NCBI RefSeq assembly: GCF_000801105.2
Contig: NC_079515.1
Span: forward strand, 5,890,001 to 5,954,000
Reading direction: 5' to 3'
DNA: 64,000 nucleotides
DNA from: Raphanus sativus
Lineage: Eukaryota; Streptophyta; Magnoliopsida; Brassicales; Brassicaceae
Within the stretch, counting starts at the first letter, position 1, and every line of letters begins with the position of its first letter. The position numbers and the translations under genes are program-made. The notes beneath the pieces are model-generated. The model did not search any database. It was not told where the DNA came from and worked only from the letters and a program-made list of their open reading frames with translations. Positions 23,503 through 35,842 of the stretch are shown here, in pieces.

Positions 23503-24660
23503 CTAGTTTTTGATCCGCGCGCCGGCGCTGATGTTTGTCTTTCATAGACATAAATTTTTAATTTTTGAAAACTGATTAAATTTAATTTCTTATACTCATT
23601 ATGTTATAGTTTCATATGTTTAATTTTCAGGTTTGACATTGGTGTGTTTTGTCAATGTTAATAGCCTTCGTTTATAAACTATGAGATTATGTTTTTTCAT
23701 TGTCTTTTTTTTTTTAGTTTATTTGGTTATATTAAATAAGATTATTAAAATTTTGTTTTAAAGTTTTATATTCAATTCAAATTTTGTATTTATATTTTTA
23801 AAACAAATACATTATTTGGACAAACCAAAAAATAATGAAACCAAATTAAAAAAAAAACATATGGATGTATGTGACATATAAATTTTTATTATGGAATTAT
23901 TCCCACTCTTAAATTAATATATATTGGATAGATTTAAAAATCGCTAAATTTCTCAAGAAATGTGACAGGCGCTATTGGGTTCTCTACTTGTATGATTACA
24001 GAGCCACATATTTGTATTGTCTATATTATTGTGAAGATCCTCCCAAGATGTCTTTCATCAAGACATGCAATATCTACTCTATATATAAAAAACAGCAAGA
24101 GCCAATATTTAAAAATAACCTCGCACGTTTAAAACCTCACTGATGCCAAGGAATCACTTCTCAACATTCCCTCTCGATTCCTTGAGTTGTTGCCTCTGTT
24201 CAAAACTCAAAAGTTTTAAAGTTCGATACTTTTGGTATGGATATGATGCCTGGTTTAACCTACACAAAACTATATGGGTTCATAAAGAGCGACCAAATGA
24301 AGTAATGTTCAACTGTGAAATCTCAGAAAGTCTTATATTTCATGTTTTCTCAAACTTATTATTTGATTTTTTAGTTTGTAATTGGTTAAGTAATTTATTA
24401 GACAATTGACACAGGTTTGTTGGTTTGATATTTAACATAAGTTATAATCTTAATATGGGCTTCATGTATAATAAGTTCAAAACATTTTATTTTATTCCAA
24501 AGCAAATGACTCAAAAATTAGGCTAGGAACGTTGATTAAAATCGAAGTATTTAGTATGAAATATGTTAAACGATAGAGTTTAAAATATGTGGCATATTTA
24601 TGTAATTATTATGAAAAAATTAGGTTATTTTTTGTTGTACTCCTGTTTTAATAGAGTAGA
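23503..24660 (-). mobile_element. Non-autonomous Helitron (minus orientation)
   Basis: On the minus strand the 3' end reads through a GC palindrome (GCGCCGGCGC, 23519-23528), then CGGATCAAAAACTAG ending at 23503, followed by T (A23502 on plus). The 5' end on the minus strand is TCTACTCTATTAAAACAGGA, complementary to bases ending at 24660, a typical crucifer Helitron start. The right flank is C rather than the expected T, so the insertion site is diverged or the end is off by a few bases. The interior is AT-rich; the small frame at 24143-24409 has no recognisable similarity. The insertion sits where Arabidopsis has At3g14920. Confidence 0.75.
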
Positions 24661-25021
24661 CTATTGACTTGTGAGAGTCATAGATATCAGATTTAATTGG
24701 TGTCTGAACCGTTTAGATCCAATAGTAAACCAATTGCAGTACTATGGCAGGGTAAAAATTTGAAAAACCGCTGTATAACCGAACCGCCAAATTGGACCGG
24801 AAATTATACCGAAAGAGCAAAGGAAATCCGGAAGGTGGGTCCCACTATTATCCAGATAGATCCTACGTGGCTACAGTACAGCCGTCGAGATGATTGACTT
24901 TAAAAAGGTCAAACCTTCCAATCGCATCTCTCTCTCGGCGATAAGGAAACACCAGACCACGAGCGGTGAAAATCAGACAGCAGTTTGATCTTCGAACTTC
25001 AGGTTCCTTCTGTGTGTGAGA

Positions 25022-26616
25022 ATGAGTTTATCATCCCCAACCAGGTCCGTGAAATAAAGTTTCGATTTTTTCCCATTTTTTTCTCTTATTTTTTAGCTAA
25101 AAATCTAATCGGAGAATTTGAATTACAGTGCCTGCAGCTCGTCGAGATGTTACTCCTCGGGCTTATCGTTACCAATAGGGCTCCGTTCAAGTCCCATCAA
25201 TGTGGGGTTAGTTTCATATCCAAGAAGACACACTAACGCTCCTCGCAACCTCGTCATAGCTTCCTCCTCCTCCTCCTCCTCTTCATCCTCAGGTTCGTTA
25301 TCTAACTCTAATCCAATCTCTCAAAGATTCATCCTTTTGAGTCTCTTAGTAGATAAAGTTTCCAATTGAATCTTTTCTTTGAAAATTCAGATCCACTATT
25401 GGTCAAAGCTGCTAAAGGGCAAGCAGTGTCCCGCCCACCAGCTTGGATGATGCGTCAAGCGGGAAGGTACATGTCCGTCTACAAAAAGCTAGCTCAGAAG
25501 CACCCTTCCTTCAGAGAGAGATCAGAGAACACTGACCTCATCGTTGAGATCTCTCTGCAGCCTTGGCAAGCATTCAAACCAGACGGCGTCATCATCTTCT
25601 CAGACATCCTCACTCCCTTACCCGCCTTCGGCGTCCCTTTCGACATCGAAGAAGTCAGAGGCCCCGTGATCCAGTCTCCCATCAGAACCGAAGATGATCT
25701 CAAGAAACTGCACCCTATCGATCTCGACAAGCTTCGGTTCGTTGGAGACTCGTTAAAGATTCTGAGAGGAGAGGTCGGAGGGAATGCTGCTGTTTTGGGT
25801 TTCGTTGGAGCGCCTTGGACGATAGCGACTTATATAGTTGAAGGAGGAACGACTCGGACGTATACGGTGATCAAGAGTATGTGTCATACTGCACCTAATG
25901 TGCTGAGAGCTCTCTTGTCTCATTTGACCAAAGCTATTACGGAGTATGTTGTGTACCAAGTCGAGCACGGAGCTCACTGCATTCAGATATTTGATTCGTG
26001 GGGTGGACAGTTGACTCCTGAGATGTGGGAGCGTTGGTCCAAACCTTACATCGAGGAGGTAATATAATCTTGAGGACTTTAAAGATTCTCTTTTTTTTTT
26101 TTGGGTTGACAGTTTCTTTTTTTGCTTAGATTATTCATGATGTAAAGAGAAGATGTCCAGAGACGCCGATAGTTTTCTACATAAATGGAAACGGTGGACT
26201 TCTTGAGCGGATGAAAGGAACAGGAGCTGATGTTATTGGACTTGACTGGACTGTAGATATGGCTGATGGGAGGAGGAGACTGGGGAGCGATGTTAGCGTG
26301 CAGGGGAACGTTGATCCAGCTTACCTATTCTCTCCGCTTCCTGCTTTAACCGAAGAAATCCAAAGGTAGGTTGTTGTTATTTTGTGCTTTTATATTCAAA
26401 TTCAAGAAACTGAAAGAAAAAAAATGTCTTTGTTTTTGTTGTTAAAGAGTGGTGAAGAGTGCTGGACCAAAAGGGCATATACTCAACTTAGGACACGGTG
26501 TCTTGGTAGGGACGCCAGAGGAAGCCGTGGCTCATTTCTTTGAAACCGCGAGGAGTTTGGATTACAAAACGTTTTTCCAAAACCATGTTCCTGCAGAATC
26601 TGAATTGGTTGCCTGA
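25022..26616 (+). CDS. HEME1: Uroporphyrinogen decarboxylase, plastid
   Basis: Five exons, 25022-25044, 25129-25292, 25391-26058, 26130-26365 and 26448-26616, give 419 residues. The first about 65 residues are a Ser-rich chloroplast transit peptide, including a serine run encoded by TCC repeats at the end of exon 2. The mature enzyme shows the family signatures [14 protein letters not shown] (substrate-binding Arg and Gln), [12 protein letters not shown] (catalytic Asp), [30 protein letters not shown] and [14 protein letters not shown]. It converts uroporphyrinogen III to coproporphyrinogen III by four decarboxylations, feeding chlorophyll, heme and siroheme synthesis. Identification as HEME1 rather than HEME2 rests on the neighbouring PPC3, as in Arabidopsis. 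The short first exon (MSLSSPT) is the least certain boundary but stays in phase. Confidence 0.93.
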
Positions 26617-26997
26617 GGGGAGAGTAATGTTGAATAGACAGGTTAGACAAAGTCCCTTTGTTGTTTTAAGTTTTGTGAACATATATGTTTGAATTATCTT
26701 AATTTTTTGGTGCAGGAATCAGAGAAAATCTTTCTGTTTCCGACTCATAATCTTATCCTAGAGTGAGTGACTTGCTTTGAGAACATTCGACACTGTCCTA
26801 GTTTTTTAACTCTTTAACAGTGTCTTGAGTTGCTCATTGAAAATTTTCCCTGTTTGTTTTCTCGATCTTTATTTGTTGTATCTTCTATGTGAAACCAAGT
26901 AGCTTGTTTTGTATCATGAACTGAAAAAAAAAAAAGAACGCCTCTTATCTCAGTTTGATTTGGTCTGATTTGGTTATTCAATGTAATTTCCCAGCTA

Positions 26998-28711
26998 GGG
27001 GCTGTTCGTTTCTTCATTCAAATGATCCATTCGAATGGAGATGAATTTTTTGTTCGTTTAGACATAAAAAAGTACAACTCGTTCGGATGGACCATTTAAA
27101 TGATTTTCGAAAAATTAGTTTTAATTTCAAAAATCAGTTGACTGAACCGAATTGAAGCATTTGAATGGATCAGGTTCAGTCAAAATAAGTAAAAATCGAT
27201 TTTGCCCCTCACCAAATCCTGAAATTACAAACCTAAAATCCCTGAGTCTATCTCCTCCCCTGCCGTCGAACGACGAAACCTCTCCACATATCTCTCTCTC
27301 TCTTTCGCCATTGCCATGAAAGTTTAAGCTCTCTCTCTCCGTCTCTATCTCCTCCTCTCTCTCTCTCTGCATCTCTCTGTCCGCATCTCTCTCTTCGGAT
27401 CTCTCTCGCCATGAAATCGCCCTGAAAGCTTGAGCTCTCTCTCTCCGTGTCTCTCTCTCTCTCTCTCCGCGTCTCTCTCTCTCTCAGGTATCTCTCGCTC
27501 TCTCTCTCTCTCTCTATATCTCTGGAGTTTGTGTGTTCATAAAGAGATCTCTGAGTTGAAACATTGATGGTTTGCTTGGTTTTGATCTGTTTGTTGATGG
27601 GTTTGTTCATAGAGTCTGATTCGTCACTGTTCCACTGACCATAGTTTTAGGTTTTTCATATGGTTCATCACTTGCTTGAGATTACTTAGCTTCATTGGTT
27701 TGTATAGTCTCATTGGGTTTTAGTTTTCAAGACAGTTTTCTGATTATGAATGATGGGTTTTAGTTTTCAAGACAGTTTCAGAAACTCGAATTATGAATGA
27801 TGGGTTTGATAGTTCTCTGATTTGCTTAGCTTATCTCACTAGTAGAATCTCATAGTTTGATAGTTCTCTGATTTGCTTAGCTTGTTATGTTTGTAGTCTT
27901 GTTGAATTGCTGGAATAAACAGAGAACCTGATCCAGCAATTTGCTCAGTTGATGGATCTTATTATCAGTCACGAGTTTGTTTGCTGAGTCTCATTAGCTT
28001 TTTTTTTTGTTTGTTTCTTGCATCAAGTGTACTGACATGCTTGGCTGGTCTGAAACTTAACTTTAGATTGTATGTTTTGGTTGTCTTAACTCTCGTTTAT
28101 ACATATTCGATTGTATAGTATTGTTAAACATGTGCTTAGCTCTCGTTTCAACATTGTGCTTTTGTTATGTGGGTTTTAATGCTTTCTCTGACGTGAACAT
28201 TTTGCTCTCATTTGACAGGTTTTGATTGGATCATCTCTTGGAATAGGATGAGGAATGAAACTTTATTATCACATTATGTTATGTGGGTTTTCATTTTTAA
28301 AATTTAAATATCTTGAAACTTATAAATTTATGAATTTATGAATGTCAAAATGCAAATTTAAATATTTTTTTATTAACTTATATGAAAAAAAATATAAATG
28401 TCAAAATAATAATTTTAAAATAATTTTAGTGTAAATCTATTTTATACTAAATAATAAAAATTAGTATACTTAAAATTAATCAAACATATGATTAATTCAA
28501 AACAAGGGTATATATGTAATTTGTATATCAAATTCATTTGAATGAAAATTACAAATGGAGAAACAAACATACAATTCATTCAAATGGTTTATTTAGATGG
28601 CTCATCTAGATGGAAAAACGAACAATCTTTAAAATCTGGATGGATCATCTAAATGAATTATACAAATGGATCATTTGAATGAAGATTAAAAATGGAGAAA
28701 CGAACAGGCCC
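26998..28711. mobile_element. TIR DNA transposon remnant, GGGSCTGTTCGTTTC termini
   Basis: The left end (GGGGCTGTTCGTTTC, 26998-27012) and the reverse complement of the right end (GGGCCTGTTCGTTTC, ending 28711) match, and both are followed by diverged TTCATTCAAATGATCCATT blocks, so the subterminal repeats are also inverted. The flanks are CTA and ATA, compatible with a decayed 3-bp target duplication of PIF/Harbinger type, but not proven. The 1.7-kb interior has no transposase. It contains a (CT)n tract at 27285-27520 whose minus-strand reading is an artefactual Arg/Glu frame, and repeated phrases such as TGATGGGTTTTAGTTTTCAAGACAG (27750-27820). Confidence 0.6.
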
Positions 28712-28894
28712 ATATACCAAATTTGCTGAAGAAGACAACATCAATTAAGGTTTAAGGAAGCGACTTAGGTTTCCTTTATGGAGTGTTTTCTTTTAGTTTT
28801 TTTTTTATATCTCGTTTTAAGGTTTTAACAAAAGCACTCTTGTTTTTTTATCAACGTTTCGCGGTTTCGGTAATACTTAATGTTCTATAATTAT

Positions 28895-29206
28895 GCCCTG
28901 TTCGTTGCTTGAACGAAGTCTCAAAAACGTGCGATCACAAATATAAAAGGATTTAAAGTGACAAATCAGCAACTGGTTAACATTATGATTTTGAGGATGC
29001 ATAAACCTGCCGCTTACGTCACATAATACATGTGTATGAGCCGCTGAAAATTACAGCAGAAAATAAAAATGGTGAAAACACTACCACCAACATCCCCGGC
29101 GGCAACCGTACAAACAACGCGCTGCATCAAATTGATCTCCAGACTCTCAAGCTTGTTATTTTTTGTCGCTGGACTCTGACGCTGCATTCAAGTAACGAAC
29201 AGGGCC
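28895..29206. mobile_element. MITE with about 18-bp terminal inverted repeats
   Basis: The left end GCCCTGTTCGTTGCTTGAA (28895-28913) and the reverse complement of the right end (GCCCTGTTCGTTACTTGAA, ending about 29206) differ at one base. The element is about 312 bp and non-coding. Its termini resemble those of the larger element at 26998-28711, so both may depend on the same transposase family. No clear target duplication was found. Confidence 0.6.
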
Positions 29207-30970
29207 TCATAACCTTGAAAACACAAATAGAGTTTCTTTTTGCTCAATTGTTAAACTTCTTCGGATGTTTCTCTCATGTATTCAACTTCAAGGTTCAATT
29301 TCTGTTTATATGCTAATGGGCAGGACAAAACAAGATACACAATCATAAACATTCTTTTCAGCTTTTATACTTGCTCTTCTCTATACTATTTTGTGTCGCC
29401 TGAACTCTAAAAGCAAGTCGCCCTTTTCTTTTACTTTTCTCTTTATTGTAAGCATTTTCTTTGACTCATATGTCTCATGTCCTTCACCTTTCTTGTAGAC
29501 TGTTATTATATATGTGATGTGTGTTTGTCATAAGTCATTCTCGATCTTGTCATATCCTTCTATCATCGCCAAGCATGTATTGGAGGGGAACACAAAAGCT
29601 TACTCCAAGGAAAAAAACATTAGCACCAGCAGTTAGCTATGAATGGTTTAGTTTTATGCTTTTCTACTTGTAAAAATTGTAGTGGATTCAAATAGGTTTT
29701 GTAATGAAAAGAGGACTCATATCAGCTGAGGTCGAGGAGACACTTATACGGTGGCAAAGCTATTGATAATGATGGGGGAGATCGAGCCAGTGACAATGGA
29801 GGTGGAGTTACATATACAACCTCATATTTGTATATCTTATTTTGTAACTACAAACAAATTTAATTATATTTTTTGTATTTTATTTAATTATTTTATTTAA
29901 TTATTTTATTTTATTGATTTTATAAAATTACATTTTTCTATTAAATTGTATAAGTTAGCCACAACACATCTTGGGGCAATTAAGTGAAAATAACTGCAGT
30001 CACGATTGTGTGTAATTGTGGACAATATAGCTACAAATATAATCTCTTGCTATGTGTAGAAATTAGCTACAAATAACATTGTGGCTATGTTATAAGAAAA
30101 ATGGCCATGAATAGCCACCACAATAAGACGATTGCCTTTTATGTCACTGGTAAAGACGATAGCCCAAAGGCAGTGTTTCCAAACTCGGACCAAATCGATC
30201 ATAAACTGGACAACAATATGGATTGGATTAATGTTAAAATCTAACTAAAATTGAACCAGTTAAAACTCTATGTTTAACCATCAAAAATCCAGGAATCGAC
30301 AACACAATGAACCGGTCAAAACCTGGTTCGTATATAAAGTAAAATTTTGTTGATCAAACAATTAAATTTTCCTTTTTAAAAAAAGTAAAAATAAGTTGAA
30401 AAAATAATAAAGTATAGTCTTTTTTTTACGTCTTTGCTAGTCACAAATACTATTTTACATGTCAAGATACTGTTTTTTTGTCTACTTCTCACTTATGTTC
30501 AAAACTTTAATAATTGAAATATTTATGTTTTTGAAATTTGTATAATTTATAAAAGAACAAAACACTTGTTTTATATCAAAACATAGGTTTTTAACTAATG
30601 TGTATATAAGTTTTTAAAAGGTGATGAAGATATAAAGTGATAAAGATCTGGAGGATAAAGTTTAAATGTGTTTTTCATATTGATTTTATATTTGAACTAT
30701 TAAATTATTTTATTACTTTTGTTACATTTTAGTTGTTATTTTTAAGTTTTTATCAACATTATGACTATTGAACATTTTATTTGATATGATCTATCTTTTT
30801 AAAAATATGCATATTATTTAAAAATATTGTTAAATATAATTTTCGAACCCGGTTTGAATCCGATTGAATTATAATAACCCATGTGACCTAAAATGGAGAA
30901 AAGCTTGAGAGAGAAAGAGAGATGAATATATTTTTTTGCTTGTTTAACAATTTTTGTTTTTGTTTTTTTG
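29207..30970. other. Gene-free AT-rich DNA
   Basis: No exon-like sequence, RNA gene or clear element boundary was recognised. The right part probably belongs to the Helitron whose 3' end is at 31438. Confidence 0.4.
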
Positions 30971-31408
30971 AGAACTTTAAACTATTTTAGCATTTTATTT
31001 TCATCATATAATATGTACATATATAATATATCTCGCCAATTTTGTGTACGATAAAAAGAGTTGATAAATATGTGAGATAAATGAAATAGAAATGAATAAG
31101 TAATAAATATAAATATTAGATATATATTATTAATATTTCAAAAAATAATTTATATTTTTAGTAAAGTATTTATATGCTTGTTTTAAAATTATATTTTTTT
31201 TTAGAACTTTTCAACTATTTTAGCATTCTATTTTCATCATATAATATGTACATATATAATATATCTCGAAAATTTTGTGTATAATAAAAAGAGTTGATAA
31301 ATATGTGAGATAAATGAAATAGAAATGAATAAGTACAAAATATAAATATTAGATATATATTATTAATATTTCAAAAATAATTTAAAGTTTTAGTAAAGTA
31401 TTTATATG
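30971..31408. repeat. 206-bp tandem duplication next to a Helitron 3' end
   Basis: Bases 30971-31176 and 31203-31408 are two near-identical direct copies, both starting AGAACTTT and ending AGTAAAGTATTTATATG, separated by 26 bases. Only the second copy is followed by the GC hairpin and CTAG terminus. Confidence 0.8.
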
Positions 31409-31438
31409 TCCGCGCATTTGCGCGGGTTCGTTTCCTAG
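31409..31438 (+). mobile_element. Helitron 3' terminus
   Basis: A hairpin CCGCGC-ATTT-GCGCGG (31410-31425) is followed by GTTCGTTTCCTAG ending at 31438 and then T. This is the crucifer Helitron 3' signature. I could not locate the matching 5' end; it should lie upstream of 30971. Confidence 0.7.
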
Positions 31439-32221
31439 TTTAAATAATGCAAAGTCAAATGACATTAAATAATGAAAAGTCAAATGACATCGCAACGTAT
31501 TATTACGTATAAAGAAAGATTTATTATTTTGGTCAAAGGAGTGTAAAATTTATAATATAAATAAAATAGAGCGGGTATCCAGAAAATTTACAATATCATG
31601 ATATTTCTGTTTCAAACAAAATGTTTATGTTTTATTTCGCTTCACACTATTTCTTTTTATAAATATTTATAGATTATTAGATTTGATCCGTCAATTATAC
31701 TAAAAATAACATAGGAAAAATAAAAAATAAAAATAAAATATAACCTTAAATTAAATAAACAACTCTTTGTAATATCATAATAAAATAAAATAATAATACC
31801 AAAATAACATCTTTAACACAAAATATAAAACAAACCAACAAAAATATTAATAAACCTAATGAAAACCTATATATTAATATTTGACTCAGATTTTTTTTTT
31901 TTTTGTAAAAATAGAGATCTCATGGGTCTATTGAAAACATAAACCTAATTTTTTGGTGGGAAGTGAAATCCACGACAAATATTTTTGGGTAGTCATATAA
32001 ACTGATCCACAATCGTGGTAAATAGAACAATGTGATTTTTCCGTTGTAAGATAATTGAATCCGAAATGTGTTTGTATATGAACCTATCCACTATCACTAG
32101 ACTACACGATCTTAATCATTTAACTCAATATAAATTAAACTAAATGTGCAATAACCTAAAAGAAAAAAAATAACATAAAATAAAAATAAATCAATTATAT
32201 CATAAAATATGTATATTTAGG

Positions 32222-32535
32222 ATTTTGATGGGTTGATGGAAGCAAGAAACATCAGGCCAAGTCTCTCACCTGTTCACTCGGAAGTGAAAACACTAATATA
32301 GGCAATGGAATGCATGATGACCTTACGTCGGTTTCGGATTACATTTGCAACGGATTATTCTCAATTAATAAAGATGGTTTCAGAACCAAAAGAATGGCCA
32401 AAGTTATCTGGAAAACATCAAAACTTAAAAAAAAAACTTTATCAACTCAGAGATCATCATGTGTTTCGGACGGAGAATCTAAAGATGGATAGTCTAATAT
32501 GTAGTGTTAGAGCATGCCTATCAGTGAGTTTGTAG
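32222..32535 (+). pseudogene. LINE retrotransposon fragment, RNase H region
   Basis: The plus-strand frame reads LMEARNIRPSLSPVHSEVKT, then (after a stop) AMECM, ...MVSEPKEWPKLSG and ...DSLICSVRA, which follows the RNase H-like domain found at the C-terminus of plant non-LTR retrotransposons. A TAG at 32299-32301 replaces the usual Trp codon of the LIWAM motif, so the copy is inactive. The reverse transcriptase part is absent. Confidence 0.6.
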
Positions 32536-32793
32536 GGGAGTTCATAAAAAATATATTATTTTTTTGTTTCTGTTTGTTTTTTTTTCCTAAAAAAAAATAA
32601 TAATAATTGAACTAATCGTGGACCGCCACGTACCGTGGAATCCACGAAATAGTTAAAGATGGAGTTCATGCGGAAGAATTTTTCGTACATGGATTCAAGT
32701 GGGTGAGATTATTTTATTATTTTTTGTCTTGGAATTTGTGTGAACTTTGCTTAAAAGCTTCCAATGAGGATGCTTTTAGAAAACAACGGTCTA

Positions 32794-32949
32794 GAACGAA
32801 TATGATTCATGGTTTTATTGATGACAAAAAAAAAAAAAGTAACCCTAGTCATTACTATTGGCCGTGTCTATGAACGAATATGAATCATGGTTTTATTGAT
32901 GACAAAAAAAAAAAAAGTAACCCTAGTCATTACTATTGGCCGTGTTTGC
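32794..32949. repeat. 78-bp exact tandem duplication
   Basis: Two adjacent 78-bp copies (32794-32871, 32872-32949) each contain GAACGAATATG, a run of 13 A, GTAACCCTAGTC and TTGGCCGTGT. They differ at only a few bases, so the duplication is recent. Confidence 0.85.
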
Positions 32950-33275
32950 TTTCGTGAATCATCCCATTTATACTTTTTAACTATTAAGGGTTCGCTCACT
33001 GTTGGCTTGGTCTGAGTTCTGATAAATAATCTTAACTATCATATAATACGTCAACGCAATTATCACCGACGCTACGCCAGATCACTATGCGTAACTTTAT
33101 TGCTGTCCATTCATTGTTGACAAAATAAAGAAGATATCATTCATTATATTATCCAACTGAACCTTGCTATTTTTTACCTATGGAGGGATCTACAAGACTA
33201 TAAACTATAGAAAGTTGCTATATTTAATTCAGCATTATTGCTAAATTTCAAATTAAGAAGACGGCATGATTCATC

Positions 33276-33976
33276 TAGGGGTGGGCGTTCGGGTATCCGT
33301 TCGGGTTCGGATCGGGTATTTCGGATTTTCGGGTATTTCGGTATAGGAGTATAATACCCGTTCGGGTATTTCTTTACTTCGGGTCGGGTTCGGGTATTTT
33401 TAGTTCGGGTTCGGGTATTTTGGGTCAGGTTTTCGGATATTTAGATTTTGGAAAAAAATATTAAAATTTTCATTTCTCAAGTTTTTTTGTATTTAAAAAA
33501 TATAAATTTCACTTAACTGATTTTTTTTTATTTTCTGACAATCGAATGATTAATAAATTTGAAGATAACATTTTACAAATAAAAGATAATAAATTGATTA
33601 TTATTTTTAAATTTTGGATGTAACTTTTGTTAATGCATGAAATAAAAATCTTGACATGCATTTTAAGTGAGTAAAAATTTCACTTTTTTTCCAATTATAC
33701 GTAAATTATCTAATTTTGAACTATGTGCATAATAAAAATAAACATTTTGAATAAAATTAAAGAAGTAAACTAGGAATATATACCTAAGTATACATATGTT
33801 CGGTTATCTTCGGATATCCATTCGGGTTCGGGTATTACCCGTTCGGGTTCGGATATCCAATCTCTCCTAATTCAATACCCGTTCGGGTATTTTGCTACTT
33901 CGGTTCGGTTTCGGTTCGGGTTTTTTCGGTCGGGTTCGGGTACGGGTTCGGGTATCGGGTAAAATGCCCACCCCTA
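33276..33976. mobile_element. TIR element rich in TTCGGGTA repeats, with target duplication
   Basis: The termini TAGGGGTGGGC and GCCCACCCCTA are perfect inverted repeats. The exact direct repeat ATTCATC flanks both sides (33269-33275 and 33977-33983). Both subterminal regions are packed with TTCGGGTA/GGTTCGGG units in inverted orientation (33290-33440 and 33800-33960), so the element can fold into a long hairpin. There is no transposase; it looks like a non-autonomous hAT-type element, although the clean duplication is 7 bp rather than 8. Confidence 0.8.
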
Positions 33977-34522
33977 ATTCATCAAACCTATAAATAAAAT
34001 ACAAAAGAGTCAATGATAACTGCTCGAAACGCATCAGTCTATCCAAGAGCCAATTTTCTTTTATCAAAGAAAAAGAGAGCCAATTTTCTGAGATACTGTT
34101 TAAAATTCACAAACTTTTGTCTTCTTGTTAAAAAGTTTCATGAACTTTACTATACACTTTGTAAATTCCGCAATAGTTTACAGGATAACCTCTAATATTT
34201 CAACAGTTTGAAACGATTTTTTTAATCTTGCAGTTTGAAACGTATGGAATCTGATTGTGTAATATTGAGGAGAACATGAATTACATTTGAGCCGAATATT
34301 CTAACGGATAGACAAGAACTCAAGTTGGATACATATCAAGAACAATTTTATAAAAATCACAAACTTGGTTGACTTGTATAGAAATTATATTGACAAATTC
34401 TTTTTTTTTGGGCAACTATAGTGACAAATTCAATGATTCGAAATTCAGAATATTCCATTTCTAAGCAATGAGAATACATAAACTACACTGGAAAGTTCTT
34501 TAAAATAGAAGTATATAATAAG

Positions 34523-34703
34523 ATTATTAATGGTGTATTGGCCTAATGGTTTAGTGACTAGAGTTGATTTTATTGTTACTTTAAGTTCGATTCTCGCTGG
34601 GAAAAATGCATTACGCCATGTTATCTATGAACACCCGCTGATCTCGAAATTATGGGAGATTAGAGCATTGGTCCAAACTCCTCCCGGTTTACCAAAAAGT
34701 AGT
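34523..34703 (+). mobile_element. tRNA-derived SINE
   Basis: It is flanked by the 13-bp direct repeat AGTATATAATAAG (34510-34522 and 34704-34716). The head contains an A box (TGGCCTAATGG) and a B box (GTTCGATTCTC) at tRNA spacing. The length, about 180 bp, is typical of crucifer SINEs. The small open frame inside is not a gene. Confidence 0.8.
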
Positions 34704-35081
34704 AGTATATAATAAGCTGGATAAAATGAATTATTTGGTCTTGAAATTTTGATAACTTTTTAAAAAGTCAACTTGATCGTCTCTGAAAATTAGATTCGGG
34801 GTTTGCGTCTTCGTGCATAGACAAGGTGCCTGCACGAACTCACACGATCTTCTTTTCTGTTTATAAGCTAAAAAATCAATTATTGTATGTTTTACTACCA
34901 AAGCTAAGAATTAACCCAAAACACACAAAAGCTAGGACTAAAAACGATACCTTATTAAATGTAATTCCATAACTCCTGTTATGCATTTTACAACTATGTA
35001 AACCAAGGAAGAAATTTGTTATATAAGAACTTAAGAAATCAAGAGCAATTAGGTAATTGATTAGTAAATCTTAAATATAAA

Positions 35082-35248
35082 CCAAGCGCTCGTAGTTTGG
35101 TGGTAAAAGAGGTACAACTGTACTGTCCGCCACCTGGATTCGAGCTTTGGCCACAACGGATTTAACATTCTTTCTGTTGGGGCGCTGGACCCTCTTCAGA
35201 AGGATAGTTGGGAATGTGGCTGCCCAGATACCAGAATTATCAAAAAAA
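35082..35248 (+). mobile_element. tRNA-derived SINE with 16-bp target duplication
   Basis: AAATCTTAAATATAAA is perfectly repeated on both sides (35066-35081 and 35249-35264). Within the insert are an A box-like TAGTTTGGTGG, a B box-like GGATTCGAGC and a terminal A run. The perfect duplication implies a recent insertion, about 1.1 kb upstream of PPC3. Confidence 0.88.
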
Positions 35249-35834
35249 AAATCTTAAATATAAAAGTACTTTATGATTGCATTATATTTCAAATCTAAAC
35301 AATCAATCAAACTACTATCACTTATAGATTCGTTTTCTTAATTTGTAATCTATAATTCTAACGGTCAATACAACTAAACAAATTACAAAACTAATGAATT
35401 TTTTTTATTCAGAACATCTATTGTAACTCATCCTAAATTAAAAATCCGGTAACAAAAAATTTCTAGTATTCAATAGAAAGCCCTTTTTCAAAAAAAAGAA
35501 AAAAAATCCGGTAAAAAACTTTTGTTTACGGTATGAAACGGAATGGAGTTAATGAAAAGATTCTTTCATTATGGTATGTAATCTGATTGTAATATTACTT
35601 AAATAGATGCAGAATATCCGTCAGTATTGTTCCTTTTCACTACAAGAAAAAAATAAGATGGACTTTACGAATATTGTTTTCACTAGATAGTGTGTTAAGA
35701 AACAAATTAACTAATACTCCAATAAATGGTAGTATTATAAAAGAAAAAAAACATTTATTTTAAAATAAATAAAATAATGAAAAAGGTTAAACTTCACTTT
35801 CAAAGCGCGCATCTGACGCCTATCGCACTTCCTC

Positions 35835-35842
35835 TATATAAA
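35835..35842 (+). promoter_or_regulatory. PPC3 TATA box
   Basis: TATATAAA lies about 330 bp upstream of the PPC3 start. A leader follows with a likely intron: donor AAAAG|GTTCGT at 35936/35937 and acceptor ATTACAG|A at 36128/36129. This spacing and a leader intron are typical of plant PEPC genes. Confidence 0.6.

Noticed and set aside
27248..27610. Arg/Glu-rich minus-strand open frames
   Set aside because: They are translations of a CT microsatellite inside a TIR element and have no splice or homology support.
33867..34067. Arg/Thr/Pro repeat protein on the minus strand
   Set aside because: It is a reading of the TTCGGGTA arrays of a transposable element.
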